Assembly (NCBI GenBank): GCA_011051475.1 | Contig: DRLE01000011.1 | Location: 1 to 5,993 of the forward strand | DNA from: Gammaproteobacteria bacterium | GTDB lineage: Bacteria; Pseudomonadota; Gammaproteobacteria; SZUA-229 | Reading direction: 5' to 3' | DNA: 5,993 bases | Position numbers and translations under genes: made by a program | The notes under the pieces: generated by a model | What the model saw: only the letters and a program-made list of their open reading frames with translations | Databases searched by the model: none | Told to the model about the DNA's origin: nothing | Part shown: positions 5,513 through 5,993 of the stretch, one piece after another | How positions within the stretch are numbered: the stretch's first letter is position 1 | Layout: the number at the start of each line of letters is the position of its first letter

Positions 5513-5993
5513 ATGCCGCGCCGTCGCCGCTTTTTCATTACACTCATGGCTCTTCTGCCGGCTATGGTGCTGCTGGTTGCCTGTGCCGGTAATGGCGGTC
5601 GCTGGAACCCGGATGACTACACCGTAAAGTCGGGCGATACGGTTTACAGTATCGCCTGGCGCTACGAGATCGACCCGGAGGAACTGGCCGCCTGGAATAA
5701 TCTGGGTTCGGGCAAGCTGATAAAACCGGGGCAGCGCCTGCATACCCGCAAGCCGGCTGATTATCGCCCGCAGACACAAGCGGCGGACAACGGGCAGGCC
5801 AGGGCGCTGGTTTATGCGCCGGAACAGACGCAGCCGGTAAAACCCTCATCTACCTCCGTTGCACGCCAGGGCAGCATTTCTTCATCGACGAAATGGATAA
5901 AAGCGGAAAAGGGCGACACGCTGTACAGTATTTCACGGCGCAGTGGTGTCAGCGTCAAGCGCCTGGCACAGCTTAACCAGTTAAAAGAACCCT
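5513..5993 (+). CDS. nlpD: NlpD-like lipoprotein with two LysM domains, 5' part only
   Basis: The gene runs off the window after 160 complete codons. NlpD is an outer-membrane lipoprotein that binds peptidoglycan and, through a degenerate LytM/M23 domain, activates septal amidases; that domain would lie beyond the edge. Residues 1-24 are a signal peptide, MPRRRRFF followed by a hydrophobic stretch and the lipobox LVAC, with lipidated Cys24. A LysM domain follows almost at once (YTVKSGDTVYSIAWRY to KPGQRLHT, 36-78). After a Gln/Ser/Pro-rich linker (about 79-126) a second LysM begins (WIKAEKGDTLYSISRRSG, from 128) and is cut off. The start at 5513 is the only in-frame start that gives a full signal peptide; no good Shine-Dalgarno is visible. 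It begins 19 nt after yqaA, and its position after surE and pcm supports the nlpD name; rpoS would be expected next. Another LysM lipoprotein cannot be fully excluded without the C-terminus. Confidence 0.88.
   Translation, partial: MPRRRRFFITLMALLPAMVLLVACAGNGGRWNPDDYTVKSGDTVYSIAWRYEIDPEELAAWNNLGSGKLIKPGQRLHTRKPADYRPQTQAADNGQARALVYAPEQTQPVKPSSTSVARQGSISSSTKWIKAEKGDTLYSISRRSGVSVKRLAQLNQLKEP

Noticed and set aside
4927..5547. 206-codon minus-strand ORF opposite yqaA
   Set aside because: It mirrors the codon pattern of the real membrane protein gene; the product is Arg/His/Gly-rich with no domain.

Overview
The window reads as chromosomal DNA of a gammaproteobacterium with moderate GC content. 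The evidence is the order surE-pcm-yqaA-nlpD on the plus strand, the conserved block that normally leads into rpoS, together with an SmrA-type Smr protein divergent from surE. The proteins look most like those of Pseudomonas/Xanthomonas-type lineages rather than enteric bacteria, but I cannot name a genus. I see no tRNA, rRNA, insertion sequence, prophage block or CRISPR array.

Layout. Bases 2-505 hold the 3' end of an Amidase_3 N-acetylmuramoyl-L-alanine amidase on the plus strand, cut by the window edge. Bases 506-627 separate it from a convergent gene and hold small hairpins. Bases 628-2601 (minus) encode a 657-residue lipoprotein with a long hydrophobic stretch and two PKD-like domains, each preceded by a Cys-Cys pair. 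This is the least familiar gene here. Bases 2602-2858 are its upstream region, with a candidate FNR/ANR-type box and a possible 17-codon leader ORF that overlaps its start. Bases 2859-3395 (minus) encode the SmrA-like nuclease. A 67-bp divergent intergenic region then leads to surE (3463-4245), pcm (4242-4910, ATGA overlap), a YqaA-type VTT membrane protein (4924-5493) and the 5' part of an nlpD-like lipoprotein gene (5513 to the window end).

How the genes fit together. From family knowledge, SurE (survival nucleotidase) and Pcm (isoaspartyl protein repair) are stationary-phase maintenance functions, NlpD activates septal amidases, and YqaA is an inner-membrane protein of the VTT/DedA-like superfamily. 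The tight spacing on the plus strand suggests one transcript. The amidase fragment and NlpD both concern peptidoglycan, but they lie at opposite ends of the window and no direct link can be claimed.

The surE operon is ordinary. The points worth a second look are the orphan lipoprotein and its control region, the two LysM domains packed into the NlpD N-terminus, and the intact DLHG motif in an SmrA-type protein.
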